NCBI GenBank assembly: GCA_007570785.1
Contig: ML661900.1
Span: 7,813,570 to 7,877,569, forward strand
Source of the DNA: Antilocapra americana
Lineage: Eukaryota; Chordata; Mammalia; Artiodactyla; Antilocapridae
Direction: 5' to 3'
DNA length: 64,000 nucleotides
Shown piece after piece: positions 10,752-22,520 of the stretch (positions are counted from its first letter, which is position 1; the number at the start of each line of letters is the position of its first letter). The notes under the pieces were generated by a model, which ran no database searches, was not told the DNA's origin, and saw nothing but the letters and a program-made list of their open reading frames with translations. Made by a program: the position numbers and the translations under genes.

Positions 10752-11110
10752 GAGCAGCACACCAGGCTTCCCTGTCTTTCACTATCTCCCAGAGTTTGTT
10801 CAAGGTCATGTCCATTGAGTCAATGATGCCATCCAACCATCTCATCCTCTTCTACCCTCTTCTTTTGCCTTCAGTCTTTCCCTGTATCAGAGTCGCTTCC
10901 AATGAGTCAGTTCTTTGCATCAGTAGGCCAAAGTATTGACGCTTAAGCTTCAGCCTAAGTCCTTCCAATGAATGTTCAGGGTTGATTTCCTTCAGGATTG
11001 ACTGGTTTGATCTCTTTGCAGTCCAAGGGACTCCCAAGAGTCTTCTCCAGTACCACAATTTGAAAGTGTCATTTCTTCAATGCTCAGCTTTTTTGTGATC
11101 CATTTTGCAT
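10752..11110 (-). mobile_element. BovB 3'-part fragment, minus orientation
   Basis: Antisense BovB from the end of ORF2 into the 3' UTR. The minus strand encodes a BovB C-terminal phrase (WYWRRLLGVPWTAKRSNQ) at 10852-11058. The extreme 3' terminus is missing at the left side. It lies about 350 bp from, and in inverted orientation to, the 3' end of the 7847-10402 element. Confidence 0.85.
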
Positions 11111-11607
11111 GTATTTCATTAATAATTATAAAAACCTAAGTCAACACTGAGGATAAATAATTTTTCTCCTAAAAAAATAGTTAATGTAATAACTAACACT
11201 AAGAAACATCATTGTAGAGGTATCAGCTATAGTAATAACCCTGAGACTCCTGTTTTTTTCATGTTCTGTTGAATATTTGTATCGATGTTTAATATTCAAT
11301 GAATAATTTAGATAAAGACATGGAAATCATGTTCATGACACTTATATATATTCTAAAGTTGGTAGGGAGAGCTAATGCTGAATGATGTAATGAAAATTTT
11401 CTAAAATCTCTTTTAGTTGGCATTCTAAGTTTAAATCTCAATGAAAATAACCAGTAATTTAAAAATCCCGTGTTTACAAATAACCATGTTGCTAAAATAA
11501 TCTAAAAAAAATATAATACCTGCTTGAAAGCAGCTCATATGCAAAGGCTTTTCAATGAGCTGAGCATATGCTCCATAATGTCCAATGAGTTTTCCTACAG
11601 TTGAGGT
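11111..11607. other. Unassigned AT-rich DNA
   Basis: No gene or repeat recognised. At 11530-11575 AGCTCATATGC and GAGCATATGCTC form a loose inverted repeat around an octamer-like ATGCAAA. Confidence 0.45.
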
Positions 11608-11727
11608 TACTGTTCAGTTGCTAACTCGTGTTTGACCCTTTTCAACCCCATGGACTGTAGCACACCAGCTCCTCTGTCCGCCACTGTCTCCTGAAGTTTG
11701 CTCAAATTCATGTCCATCAAGTCAGTG
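11608..11727 (-). mobile_element. BovB/Bov-A 3'-end fragment, minus orientation
   Basis: It starts GTTCAGTTGCTAACTCGTG, the complement of the BovB/Bov-A 3' terminus. It runs through the CCCATGGACTGTAGCACACCAG block to the GTCCATCAAGTCAGTG block. Confidence 0.8.
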
Positions 11728-13064
11728 GAAACCATATCACACACAAAAACAGCTGATCATACGTTAACCTGGGCAAGCAAGGAAAAGGCTTGGCGGGGAT
11801 ATGCTAGCTCACGTCATATATTTGAAGAACCCTCTTTGGAAGCAGGTTTTTAAAATAAACAATATTATTCATAAAAATACACCATTGGCTCATGTCTTAA
11901 GGCTGGAGGAAATCATACTGCGCTTCATGCATGTCAACAGTTAGATTTGGTGCTTCTTTCCTGTGCTCTCTCAGAATGTGTCACAGATAGAAAGTAGATC
12001 TGCTGTTTTGACTGTACTGAATTGAAATATCAGTTCATTTTCACCACTTAGAGTGATTTGGCAGCTATAATGAGAGACAGCCCACCCCATTCTTGAAAAC
12101 TCCCATGAGAAAACCATTCTTATCATTAAAGGGGTGGAAAGTCTCTCAGTAGTGATCAGCTAATCCAGATAATCAAATTAAGACATAGGAACACATTAGT
12201 GCCTGATTTTGTGACTAGACTGTTTGGTTCACATGGTTAAACTGCTCATGGGACAATTTGTGAGAAAATTCCCCAGACAGGTAACCAATAAATTCTGTTC
12301 CCTTACCTGACACTAGGCTAAGGAAGAAAACAGCAATGGGAAGATCAGGGATTTGAGAAAGAAGTGCTTAGGGTTTAATGTTGCCAAATTCAATGGAAAT
12401 TTTGTAGCAGGGAAAAAAATCATAAATGGCAACTAGTTCAAAGTTGATGTCAGTCAAAAGAAAGAAAAAAGATATATTAGGGAAGGAGCCGGTGGAGGAA
12501 TATATTCCAATTGCCTTATTCTCTTGTGTTTCAAGAGAAGAATGAAGTATCTCCTTCCTAATAAACAAACCTCACAGTTCTTGAGCGATGTCTTGGATTA
12601 CTTAGTAAGTAAAAAGTCTGGGGTCCGCACTAGCATCCTGTGGCCAGTAAATACAGTCATTTCAATGTTCTATTTTCCTTGTAATGCAAGGTGGCTAAGA
12701 AGAATGTCATCAGGCCTAGAGCAAGCAATCTACCATCCTTAATTCCCATCCTATTAGCTGCATTATGATGTTTATTATGCTACTTTTATTATCTTATAAG
12801 CTTTATTTTTCCCATTTCATCATATAAAATTGAGGCAATGTACAGTACTTACATTTTGTTTACCTCATTTTTCTAGTTAGATATTATAAATGTTCCTGTT
12901 TGAATAATAACTAGGTGCTGAGGCCTGTTAGGTGATTTTGTTCTTTTCTGTGACCTGGTTGGCAAATGGGAGATGAAAGAAGACTGATTTGGGAAAGAGC
13001 AAAATGCGTGTGAAATATAGAAATGAGAGGTCAGATAGGGGAGGGGTGGGAAGAAGCTGTTCTT
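11728..13064. other. Unassigned DNA
   Basis: No gene or known repeat recognised over 1.3 kb. Confidence 0.45.
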
Positions 13065-13091
13065 ATTAATATATGCTATATATTAATATGC

Positions 13092-13122
<31 letters not shown>
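13065..13122. repeat. (TA)/(TG) microsatellite
   Basis: Mixed AT-rich units passing into ATGTATGTGTGTGTG and back to TATATA. Confidence 0.9.
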
Positions 13123-14502
13123 CTTTCCTTGTTCTTGTCTTTACTATCCAGCATACCAAGCACAGAAACCATTAAAAATATAAAATCTCTTGAAAACACC
13201 AGTCTCCTTAGCCCAAATGACTCTTTAAGGTATAAAAAGTAAGATAGTTCTAAAAAAAAATGTTAAAGACTTTAATGGAGAATAAAATACTCTATTTTGC
13301 AACGCATGAAGTAGAGTGTAGATGGACTAAGTAAAAATGTAATAAATCTATGCAATTTGTTCTGCCCTTGGAAGAATCACCCTCTATTGAAAGAAGAAGC
13401 TATTAAGTCCCTAAACCCAGAGAGTTTTCACTGTTTTTTGTCCAAAGCAAACATATGTAAAAGACAAAAGAGGATGTTTACACCTAGAGCTATGCCATTT
13501 GTTCTTCGTTCATCCTATTGTTGATTCCATCAGCATCATTAGGTACTTCAGAGTGCTGTGACATTGACCCCGCTTTGGTCCCACAATGACTAAAAGGAAA
13601 ACCCCAGAGAGGAAAAGCTGAGGGAGAAGATAGACTAGCTGTGTTAAGCAGAAGAGAGACACCATCTTAATGATACTGCAGTTTCATGATGAACACTGAC
13701 TATTTTTTAAATTATGCAGGCCACTGAAAACACTCTTCCTAACCCTAGCAAGTGGCTGTGGCTAACTGCTGTCCACTCTTTAGTAACTCTACAGAGGGAA
13801 TCCCTTAAGAAAAGTTGTCATGGCTTTTAGCATCTTCTGCACCATACATCATAACAAACCTCATACCACTACTTACCTAAGAACATTCTGCTCCAAATAA
13901 AACACACTTCTAGAAGTTCATGTACATATGCTTTTGGAAAAGTAGCTGTATTTTAAAATAACATAGGGAACTTGTTTTCATTATTTTTAATGGAATGAAT
14001 CTTTGGAAAATGAAGTTAACTTTCTCATATTCATGTTTATAACTTTTGTTTTGTTTAGGATTTTTTAAGCCTATATTTGTTTTTTAGAATTTTGTCAAAA
14101 TGGAAAAATGTGACAGTGAAGGAGTGAGGAGATATGGGTCTTAATTCCATGTCTTTCACCTGCTGTATTTGACTACTCCTCTTACCTATGGTGTTTCAGT
14201 TTTCCTAACTGTCAAATTATCATAAAACCTCTTTCAGCTCCATAATTTGAACATCTGCAGTATTGAGAAAAACAAAGCTAGAAAGAAATCTCTAACCTCT
14301 ACCAAGATGCCATATGCAGTTGTGTGATTGTTTTCAATTAGAGGGCACCATTTGCTTTGGAGACAATTTACAGCAGAAGACACTAAAATGTCTTAGGGCA
14401 AGATATCTTTCCCTCAATTGCCATATGGGCTACCAGTGCTCTTGTCAATTCCTTAGTTTTTTGCTGCTAAGAAACCATACAAAAGATTTTATAAGCATGT
14501 AC
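13123..14502. other. Unassigned AT-rich DNA
   Basis: No gene or known repeat recognised. Confidence 0.45.
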
Positions 14503-14729
14503 ACAGTGTCCATGGGGCTTCCCTGGTGGCTCAGATAGTAAAGAATCTGCCTGCAATGCAGGAGAGCTGGGTTTGATCCCTGGGTCAGGAAGATCCGCTG
14601 GAGAAGGGAGTGGCCACCCACTCCAGTATTTCGGCCTGGAGAATTCCATGGACAGAGGAGCCTGGAGGGCTATAGTCCATGGGGTCACGAAGAGTTGGAC
14701 ACGACTGAGTGACTAACATACAATGTCCA
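14503..14729 (+). mobile_element. Full-length Bov-tA SINE with target-site duplication
   Basis: The tRNA-derived head (GGGCTTCCCTGGTGGCTCAG) carries A-box and B-box remnants (GGGTTTGATCCC near 14570). The body and the GAGTTGGACACGACTGAGTG 3' end follow. Flanking repeats ACAGTGTCCA (14503-14512) and ACAATGTCCA (14720-14729) differ at one base, so the SINE itself is 14513-14719. It is a pol III retroposon, not a working tRNA gene. Confidence 0.9.
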
Positions 14730-15325
14730 CCATTTCGCAGAAAACTAACTTTGGGAAAGATTATTTGGGGATTCACAATTCAACTACATATGACATGTCT
14801 TCTATTTCATTGGAAGAGTTTACAGTGCATGGGAAAACAAAACAGTGCATGGAACATAAAGCCTGGCTAATATCATTAGTGATCAGTGCCAACTGAAGCC
14901 TCAAGACTTTTCCCAAAATATTCTGGAGTTCAGGAGACCACTGAGGTTCTTATATTACCCTAACAAGAGTGAAAAGTTTCCCCTAAAAATGATTGGCATT
15001 TTTATTTCCTGCTAGCTGGGTGTGTGACGACACAGAGCATATTAACTGACTCAATAAATGAACAGGATAGTTCTTTTAACTGAATTCTGTGGAGTGAAAT
15101 CATACCTGCTCAGTATATGGATTGTTCATGATAACACATGGACAGTTTCATTTCTGTGAACATTCTTTGATCATTGAGACTTGTAAACAAACAGATTTTG
15201 AGGCTACGTGAACCAAAATCTCTTCATGAGGGAGACCTTCCCTTCCCTTTGAGGTCAATGCCTACACTTGAGAGAAGGTAAGATTAAGCTCATTGAAAAG
15301 TTGGTTTATGGTAAGAATTACATCA
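14730..15325. other. Unassigned DNA between two SINEs
   Basis: No gene or repeat recognised. Confidence 0.5.
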
Positions 15326-15543
15326 GGCTTTTCAGGTGGCGCTAGTGGTAAAGAACCCACCTGCCAATGTAGGAGATACAGAAGATTCAGATTCGATCCA
15401 TAGGTGGAGAAGATCCCTTGGAGGAAGAAATGATGATCCACTCCAGTATTCTTGCTGGAATATCTCAAGGACAGTCCATAGGCTACGGGCTACAGTCCAT
15501 AAGGTTGCAAAGAGTGGGACACAACTGAAGCAGCTGAGCACAT
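15326..15543 (+). mobile_element. Bov-tA SINE, GCGCTAGTGGTAAAGAA subtype, diverged
   Basis: The head GGCTTTTCAGGTGGCGCTAG distinguishes this subtype from the GGCTTCCCTGGTGG copies. The body is diverged and has a small duplication (TAGGCTACGGGCTACAG). It ends near GCAGCTGAGCACA. Confidence 0.9.
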
Positions 15544-16943
15544 GAAGTAGTGGAGAAACGAAGTTTGTGCTCTCTGGGTGCCTTACAACTTGCATGAAAC
15601 TTATTTTCAAATGTCTGTAATGTGAATAAAGTCAAATTCATTAAGATGCCATCTAATGATGCATAAATCATAAACAGAAAGTGTACAGAAAAATATCCCT
15701 TTCTGTGTCCTCTATTCCCCCATCTTAGAGGCCAAGCTTTGCCCTTGAATGAGCACAAACACCTCCTATCTAAATGACTCACTGTCAGCTGCTGGCTCTA
15801 AGTCTATTAGATTATCATCATGTCATCTTTGTTTTTGGCAGTGTTGGAAAGCACCCCTAGCAGCTTTATTTGAACACTGTTTTCATACCTAAAAGTTTGA
15901 ATCTGTAAAACAAACACAGAAACATTTATAGACATCTTTATATCACTTCAAATTGTTGTGATTAGTGTACACACTTTGAATATTATTACTTCAACAACCT
16001 CCAGCTGATGTTTAAAAAGTAACACTTTAGAACAAGGCATTCTCCAAATGTTCTATTAAGGATGCTGTTTATTTATATCAGTGTATAGAAAAGTACAGCT
16101 GTACAAAACATAAATCAATGTCAAAAGTAAAAGGCATTAAAATTCATAAGGTTCATTTTCCGACATCCAGAGCAAACTGTAGCTGAGAGTTTGTCACAGA
16201 CTTAACATCAACAATAAAATTACATAACTGCTGATGTCACATTCTTTGAGGTACACTCAAAGGCATCTAAAATTTTATAGCTTAGTTTGGCTTATTTTTA
16301 AAATGAACATATATTACTCTTAATTTTGTTTCTTATGATACCTAGAAGACCTGAATATAAAAACAGCATCAGAGGGGAAATAACTTATCTGTCCACAGAG
16401 TTTTAAACAACATGAAAAAATAAGTACATATATACTCGCTTTGCTATTGATCAGGAAACCAGAGGAATTAGTGGTTGGTTTAACGCCTATTAAGGGAAAC
16501 AGTGTTTTCTACAGCAGAATGAAGAAGGATTATTGCAAAGTAAGAAAGAACTTACAACAAGTCATGCAGATACTAATACTCATTCACAGTTAGGTAATTT
16601 TCTGCTTTGACTTTCATAATTTTAAAGCTCTGGTGCCATTTTTTCCACAGTGATTTATGAGATTTTTATTCCTACTTCAATATTCACCTGGTTGGGAAGG
16701 ATATACATTTGTCATATTAGTATCTAGAAACCTTATTTTCCATCATATTCTAATTTCCTTGAAGATGAGGACCACATGGTTACATCTGCACGTCCCCAAG
16801 AATCTGGGATAAACTTGCCGCTATTTTCCCCTAGATGGTGAGATGGTGATGCTGAGATCTATTACTGTGAGAGTAGAGGCTGAGGTGAATCAGACCATTT
16901 CTCTGTCCCCAGTAGGAGTAATAGTCGCCATTGCTTCTTCAGT
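15544..16943. other. Unassigned DNA
   Basis: No gene recognised over 1.4 kb. A weak L2-like phrase occurs near 16735-16815. Confidence 0.45.
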
Positions 16944-17166
16944 CCTTACTATGGGCCTGACACTGTTCTAAGCAGGTTACTCATGGAAAATTCATTTAAC
17001 TCCCTCAGTGGTTCTATGAGTTGGGGACTGTTAAGATTCCCATTTTACAGGACAGGAAACCTCAACACAGGAAGGTTACGAAATTTTGCTAGCGCTGCCA
17101 AACTGGGGTGTGGTATAGCTACAGTTCAAGCAGGCAGTGTGGTTCGAGTTTGTTCTTTTAAGCATC
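16944..17166 (-). mobile_element. MIR SINE, minus orientation
   Basis: The antisense MIR layout is present in order: TACTATGGGCCTGACACTG, a CCCATTTTACAGGACAGGAA core and a TTCAAGCAGGCAGTGTGG end. Confidence 0.8.
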
Positions 17167-17694
17167 ACTTCATACCACCTGTCTCAGAGATTCATAACTT
17201 CACAATAATGCTGCAGGAGAGTAGTATTTCAATCCCTAATATCTTTCCCTAAGAAAAATATAACCTACAGTCTATAATCTATTAAAAGGTCTTTGCACTG
17301 TAAATAACATCAGAATCATTTTTCCTTTGGAGGATGCATTATATACTCACTTCCACTTCTCCTGGGACTTTTGGTAGTTTGTGAGTCATTTTATGCAAAC
17401 ACGTACATGCATGCACTCTTGAAAAACTATATTTATGCGGTAAAAAATTAGATTATATGTGGGCAATCACCATTGCTATACAGGGAACTTGAATTCAAAT
17501 GCCTTTCTTAAGAACACAGAGAGAAAGTCGAGTTTGAGAAGAGTGGGAGAAAGGAGATTCGCCCACATTCCTTATGTAATTAGCCAAGGCTGATTTTGGT
17601 TGTTTTTCATTTACTATGTACCACTCACAACATTCATGCCTGCATTTATTAATATAGTCAAAATGCCCCATTTTGTATTCTCCTTTGCTCACAT
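17167..17694. other. Unassigned DNA
   Basis: No repeat recognised. It leads into the CpG cluster, and a TAATTAGCCAAGG phrase occurs at about 17577. Confidence 0.4.
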
Positions 17695-17895
17695 CTGTAA
17701 GGAAACGCAAGGGGGAGAGCCTGCACAAAGCACAGTGCCCCGGTCCCGAGGCGGGTCCTCCGGCTACATATTGCGGGAGAGATGGATGTGAAGGGAACTC
17801 AGCGGCACCAGGGCCGGCTGCACGGCCGGTCCCTGATTCCAGCATCAGAGACGCGGCGTGTGGAATGCAGCCTGGTCTGACTGAGAACAGCACTG
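17695..17895. promoter_or_regulatory. Small CpG-rich cluster
   Basis: About 14-15 CpG dinucleotides in 200 bp (around CCCGGTCCCGAGGCGGG, GCCGGCTGCACGGCCGG and GACGCGGCGTG) in otherwise CpG-depleted DNA. Open frames exist on both strands (88 codons + at 17673-17939, 139 codons - at 17495-17914), but neither has a recognisable domain, and GC-rich DNA carries few stops. It could be a distal enhancer, a small promoter or an old exon. No splice or TATA signal stands out. Confidence 0.35.
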
Positions 17896-18676
17896 TGAAT
17901 ACAAATGTGTTCAAAATGGCTGACTCTGTGCGAGAGTAAATAAGAACCTTTCCAGCTTTTCATTTAAGTCACAGGATCAGGAGGTCTTGTCACCCCAAAT
18001 AGAGGAGAGAATTGAGGTAGTTTTCCAGCTGAGAGAGGCAAAGTAGGGAGCTGGAGGAAGGTGACTTGAGCAGCAAGGACTTTGCCTTTTAATGTTCTTT
18101 TTAAAAGAACAGAGCTCAGACTGAACTAATCCCCCACATGAATATATATGCCTTAGGAAATAATTTTTATTAATAGCTGAATATTTTTACTTTCATCCAT
18201 ATGCACCCAAATATTGGGTTTATGATATTTAGTTGCATGCATATATCACTGTGTCAAAGAAAAGGGGGAAATCTAGCCTTTAATAAAAAATGATTTATTA
18301 ACTTCTCCACATCCTATAAATTTAATATGCTATGGGTTCTTGCTCTCATTGCAGATTTCTTTTAGAAGTATAGTTCTGAATATGAGCTCATAATATTTCT
18401 GAATAATGTATTGGTACATACTAACAAAATAAAACATCTCTGATGCACATAATCCACAGACACACGACTGAGGGGACTGCATGTCAGTTAGCTGTGCTAT
18501 TTATTTTGCATCCCTTTTACTTTCAACCAGTTCATCGCTTTCCTCAAGAGAAATAGCTGAAGCTGGTTTATATTGCTCCATAATGTTAAGCATCAATGTA
18601 TTCGTTTTCTGAACATAAAATAACATAATGATTTTTTTGTCATTCTCCTTCTAAATCATACTCCCTATTCTTAGTA
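17896..18676. other. Unassigned DNA
   Basis: No gene or repeat recognised. A near-palindrome, TGTTCTTTTTAAAAGAACA, lies at 18093-18111. Confidence 0.45.
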
Positions 18677-18699
18677 GCTTTATTTATTTATTTATTTTT
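18677..18699. repeat. (TTTA)n short tandem repeat
   Basis: Five TTTA units. Confidence 0.85.
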
Positions 18700-19189
18700 G
18701 GTTAGGATGCAAACAACTTTTAGTTTTTTTTGTTCATAATCATGATGATAACAACAAAGCATGATCCCTATATAAATACAATTTTCTTCTCCATAATTGC
18801 AAATAAAATTCATCCTACTTGGAAACCGCAGAGAATAAAAGAATCACTATAAATGCTGGCCTCAGGGAATCCATGCTTCCTACAAGATTTAAGGTAGAAC
18901 TATTCAGAGACCATGTTACTCAAACAAGACCTTACCATTTTTTGTTGTTAGTTTCTTTCCTTTTCTTTTTTGCAGAATATTACCTAAAGGTAGCTCTAAG
19001 CACTAGGGATTGAGGTTTCTATTTAGTCTACAAGAGAACTAACAGGTTTTTTTCTACCTGTAGGTATCAACTTGGGATTTCAGTTCGCTAAGCAGCTTTG
19101 GACCTAGAATAAAACATTTAAGGGACCAGGGAAAACGTACGCAGCAAAAAACCTGCAGATTGCAGCCTTTGCTACTTATTTACTTATTT
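18700..19189. other. Unassigned DNA
   Basis: No gene or repeat recognised. Confidence 0.45.
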
Positions 19190-19380
19190 GTTTACAAAAT
19201 ATACTTTATTTTTTTAGCTTGATTTACAAAAAATTGAAAAGGTAGTACAGAGAATTCCCATATGCCCCTACCCATGCCCCCTTTTACATGAATGTAATAA
19301 AAACTATGCATTTTTATATTTCTCTTTTCCTATATGTGCCTCCTTTTGCCTATTCCTAATATGCCCCAGTAATTATTGTA
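19190..19380 (-). mobile_element. Old L1 (L1M) 3'-UTR fragment, minus orientation
   Basis: The phrases GATTTACAAAAAATTGAAAAG, GTACAGAGAATTCCCATATG and CCCCTACCCATG match the antisense L1M 3'-UTR pattern as I recall it. Confidence 0.55.
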
Positions 19381-19382
19381 GA

Positions 19383-19615
19383 CAGAGAAATAGATTTTGT
19401 TGTTGTTTAGTCACTCAGTCATGTCTGACTCTTTCGTGACCCGGTGGACTGCACCCCCCCAGGTTCCTCTGGCCTTGGAATTCTCTAGGCAACAATACTG
19501 GAGTGGGTTGCCATTTCCTTCTTCAAGGGATCTTCCCAACCCAGGGATCGAATCCAATTCCCTGCTTGGCAGGTGAATTCTTTATCACTGAGCCACCTGA
19601 GAAGCAGAGAGATAG
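19383..19615 (-). mobile_element. Bov-tA SINE, minus orientation, with target-site duplication
   Basis: The antisense SINE runs from GTCACTCAGTCATGTCTGAC through GAGTGGGTTGCCATTTCC to the head complement CACTGAGCCACCTGAGAAGC. Flanking CAGAGAAATAG (19383-19393) and CAGAGAGATAG (19605-19615) match at 10 of 11 bases, giving the element 19394-19604. Confidence 0.9.
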
Positions 19616-21007
19616 AAACTTAATATTATAAATTGGGGTATGGAACTCTGTAGTATTGCCCAAGTAATACCATCTAAACTTGGCTTAAGAGGTCAAGAAA
19701 ACTTGGAGTGACATAATCCAAGGAACGCTGACAGCTGACCAACGTCTTGTGAAGTTTGACCCTCTGGGGAGGACTACCAGTCAGGTTAAGGTATCTCTGC
19801 CATAAAATCAACACTAAATCTAGAACTTCTTTTAGGGATCAAAGATAGCAGGGCATGGTGGGAAGAGTTGCTTAATGTCATCAAATGTTTAAACCTCTAA
19901 TCTTTTAAGTGAAATGTTGGGCTAAATAATCTTAAATTTCTTCTCAAGTCATAGTAATGTACAAGGCAGAGGTTTAAAAAGTAAATGTGCTTTACAGTAT
20001 ATTAAAGAAAAGAACTCTCATCAATCTGGATCCCTAGTCTTGTGCACTATCAGGACAAATTCTGAAAGCACAGAATTTGTTTTCAGCCATGTTTATTCCA
20101 AGAGGATAACAAATGGAGACATTTGAAATATCTCTGAAGGGTTTTCAAAAAGTGTCATGGCTGATATGCAGAAGATATAAATTTAAACTTTTTTTGTTAC
20201 CTTTTCTTCTACCTTAGTAAAGATAGTAAGTAGCTCTGAGTAACATTAGCCTGAAGGCATTCTGTTTCTCCCTCCCTATTTCTCTATCTTCTTTTCCTAT
20301 TAGGCTAGTAAACAAATTCTGAAACTTTGTTTCTTGTCTCCCAAGACTCTGACTATGCAACAGGGAGCACTAGGAAAAGACTTAACAGACTAACTTAAAG
20401 TTACCCTGAGGATGTTTGTCCACTTTTCTTTTATTTTGTCCTTAGATTGGCTTTAGGAATCTGTAGTCTACACTTAAGCAATATAGTTAGGGGCAGCAGA
20501 GGTACTGCGTGTATGATTTGTTCTTGTACCTATTTTCCAATTCCATCTGTTTTTTTTTTTTTAATATATTCTCTTGATAAAATTTTATCCCTTCTTTCCA
20601 GGCAGGCTTTTTGCCTGATTTGATAGAGAGTCCCTCTGGCTCATGATAAAATTGAAATGTATGATATCTTATTGTTTGCCTATATACCCAGATGTCCAGG
20701 CACTGAGTTTACTTTTATAAATTGAAATATTGAAAACAAACATAAAGCTAAGGAGATGCAGTTGCAAGGGACAGGAGCAACATTACTATATTAGGAATGG
20801 TCAGCATAAGACTGCAAGCTTCTATATCTCAGGCAGCAGATCTGTGGGCTTCCCTGAGCGCATCACCTCTAGTAACATTTTTCTCTTTGCATGAACATTT
20901 CACATGCTCTACGCACAAAACCATCACTGTCATAAAGTAGAAAAGCAGTGTTGAATAGGTGAAAAAAGGTAGACTGGGCTAGATCTGGATTCAGTTCAGG
21001 CTCTGCC
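19616..21007. other. Unassigned DNA
   Basis: No gene or known repeat recognised over 1.4 kb. A T run lies at 20550-20562. Confidence 0.45.
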
Positions 21008-21233
21008 TGAATTTCCCAGATGGCTCAGTCGTAAGGCATTCTCCTGCCAATGCAGGAGATGCAAAAGACGCGGGTTTGATCCTGGGATCAGGAAGATACC
21101 CTGGAGAAGGAAATGGCAACCCACTCTAGTATTCTTGTCTGGAAAATCCAATGGACAGAGGAGCCTGGGGGGCTATAGTCCACGGGGTTACAAAAGAGTC
21201 GGACATGACTTAGCAACTAAACAGCAAGAACAA
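21008..21233 (+). mobile_element. Bov-tA SINE, near full length
   Basis: The head is TTTCCCAGATGGCTCAGTCG, with a B-box remnant GGGTTTGATCC near 21071, the ACCCACTCTAG core and an ACAGCAAGAACAAC A-rich tail. Confidence 0.9.
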
Positions 21234-21744
21234 CTGCCATTTATAAGCTTCTTGACTTTGGTTAAGTCATGTAAACTATGAACCTCACTTTTCTTGCCTG
21301 AATTGTAATGCTTCCATCATGGAAGCTTGTAAAGATGAGACCAAACAACCCACTGTAGAGACTAGAGAAGTAGGCAATATCACAGGCCCTCAGGCTACAG
21401 GAGTGAACAAGGAAGATGCTGTTCCCACCCTCATGGGTTCTGCAGTCCTGTGAGGAGGCATAGCCTATATATGAGCAATTAGAATAGACTTGGCAGATAG
21501 GTGGGGACCTATAGGAGGGACAAATAAACCAGACCTGAATCATTTTGAAGATTTGCTGAGTAAAGACAGTGACATCTAAGCTGTTAATTAAAAGCTGGGT
21601 ACAAAATACCTAGGTATGTATAAAGAACCTAGTGCTTGCCTGGTGCTTTATAGGAGTTAAGTGAATTGCATTTCTGTTCCCCATGCTGCCTTCATCTGCC
21701 CTGAACCCCTCCAAACAGATACTGCATAATGAGTTTCATACATT
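21234..21744. other. Unassigned DNA
   Basis: No gene or known repeat recognised. Confidence 0.45.
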
Positions 21745-21865
21745 GATTTAAAAAATATTTACTAAGCACCTGGCAAATGCCAGACAATGTTAGTGATTAG
21801 AGGCATGTCCATGAAAAAGGGAGAGACTATGCCCTTCAGCAGTTTACTGTCTGATGGAGTCAGTT
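21745..21865 (-). mobile_element. L2/MIR-like relic, minus orientation
   Basis: The pattern TATTTACTAAGCACCTGGCAAATGCCAGACA, followed by TGCCCTTCAGCAGTTTACTGTCTGATG, is typical of antisense L2-type 3' ends in mammals (quoted here in pieces: ACTAAGCACCTGGCAAATG; CAGTTTACTGTCTGATGG). Confidence 0.6.
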
Positions 21866-22299
21866 CAATGCAATACAAACCCAAGAGACCATCACAGGCA
21901 TTCTGGAATGGGTAAATAAGATTCGTCTATTGGGCTCTTTAGAAAGAACCTGAAGAGACCCAAAATTTAGAGAGCCACTTCCAGAACCTTCAGAACTGGA
22001 ACATTTGGCTTAATATGCCAACAGCCGAAGTTTTGATTCTGTGCCTTTAGATTATTTCTTTTAATCAGAACAAGCACACACAAAAAAGTCAGAAGACTTA
22101 AAAATGGCAGTGCCCTCGACTTCCTTGCTGTCTTAGAAAACAAGAGTAAAATTCAGCTATTGCTTAGAACCAGACCCATGGCAGGGAGAGAGATTGTAAA
22201 ATAACAAAACCTGGGAGTGGGGGTGGGGTGGTTTTTTTTTTTTTTAATTATAAAGTCTGTCCTTCGCTTTATACAAAATCAGTCATAAAGTGAAGGATT
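21866..22299. other. Unassigned DNA
   Basis: No gene or repeat recognised. A T run lies near 22233-22245. Confidence 0.45.
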
Positions 22300-22520
22300 C
22301 TGCTCTGTCTTTTGGAGGACTACCGAGTCTGATTTCCTAGGCATATTAATTTGCAGCAATTCACTGCAGAAGCTAATTCTTATTTTTTGGAATTAATTGA
22401 GCTGAAAGCTGGACTCCTGACAGCCCATCCCTTCCGTGGCCAGCACAGAAGCTGAGGACAGACGGCCATTTCAACTTTAGTATCCTGACATCCTGCATAA
22501 TCAATGCATGTCAGTCACAA
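22300..22520. promoter_or_regulatory. Candidate conserved noncoding element
   Basis: Repeat-free, base-balanced sequence with homeodomain-type sites (CATATTAATTTGC, GGAATTAATTGAGC). A hairpin at 22486-22513 pairs TGACAT and GCAT with ATGC and ATGTCA, with a 3-nt bulge. The call rests on texture only. Confidence 0.25.

Noticed and set aside
14513..14590. tRNA-like A and B boxes as a real tRNA gene
   Set aside because: They are the head of a Bov-tA SINE. The cloverleaf is not kept and the body is SINE sequence. The same holds for the other SINE heads.
17495..17914. 139-codon minus-strand ORF over the small CpG cluster
   Set aside because: The absence of stops fits the local GC content, no motif is recognisable, and the opposite strand is equally open.
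18093..18111. TGTTCTTTTTAAAAGAACA as a steroid-receptor site
   Set aside because: The half-sites are everted and spaced by 7 bases, which is not the usual inverted AGAACAnnnTGTTCT arrangement.
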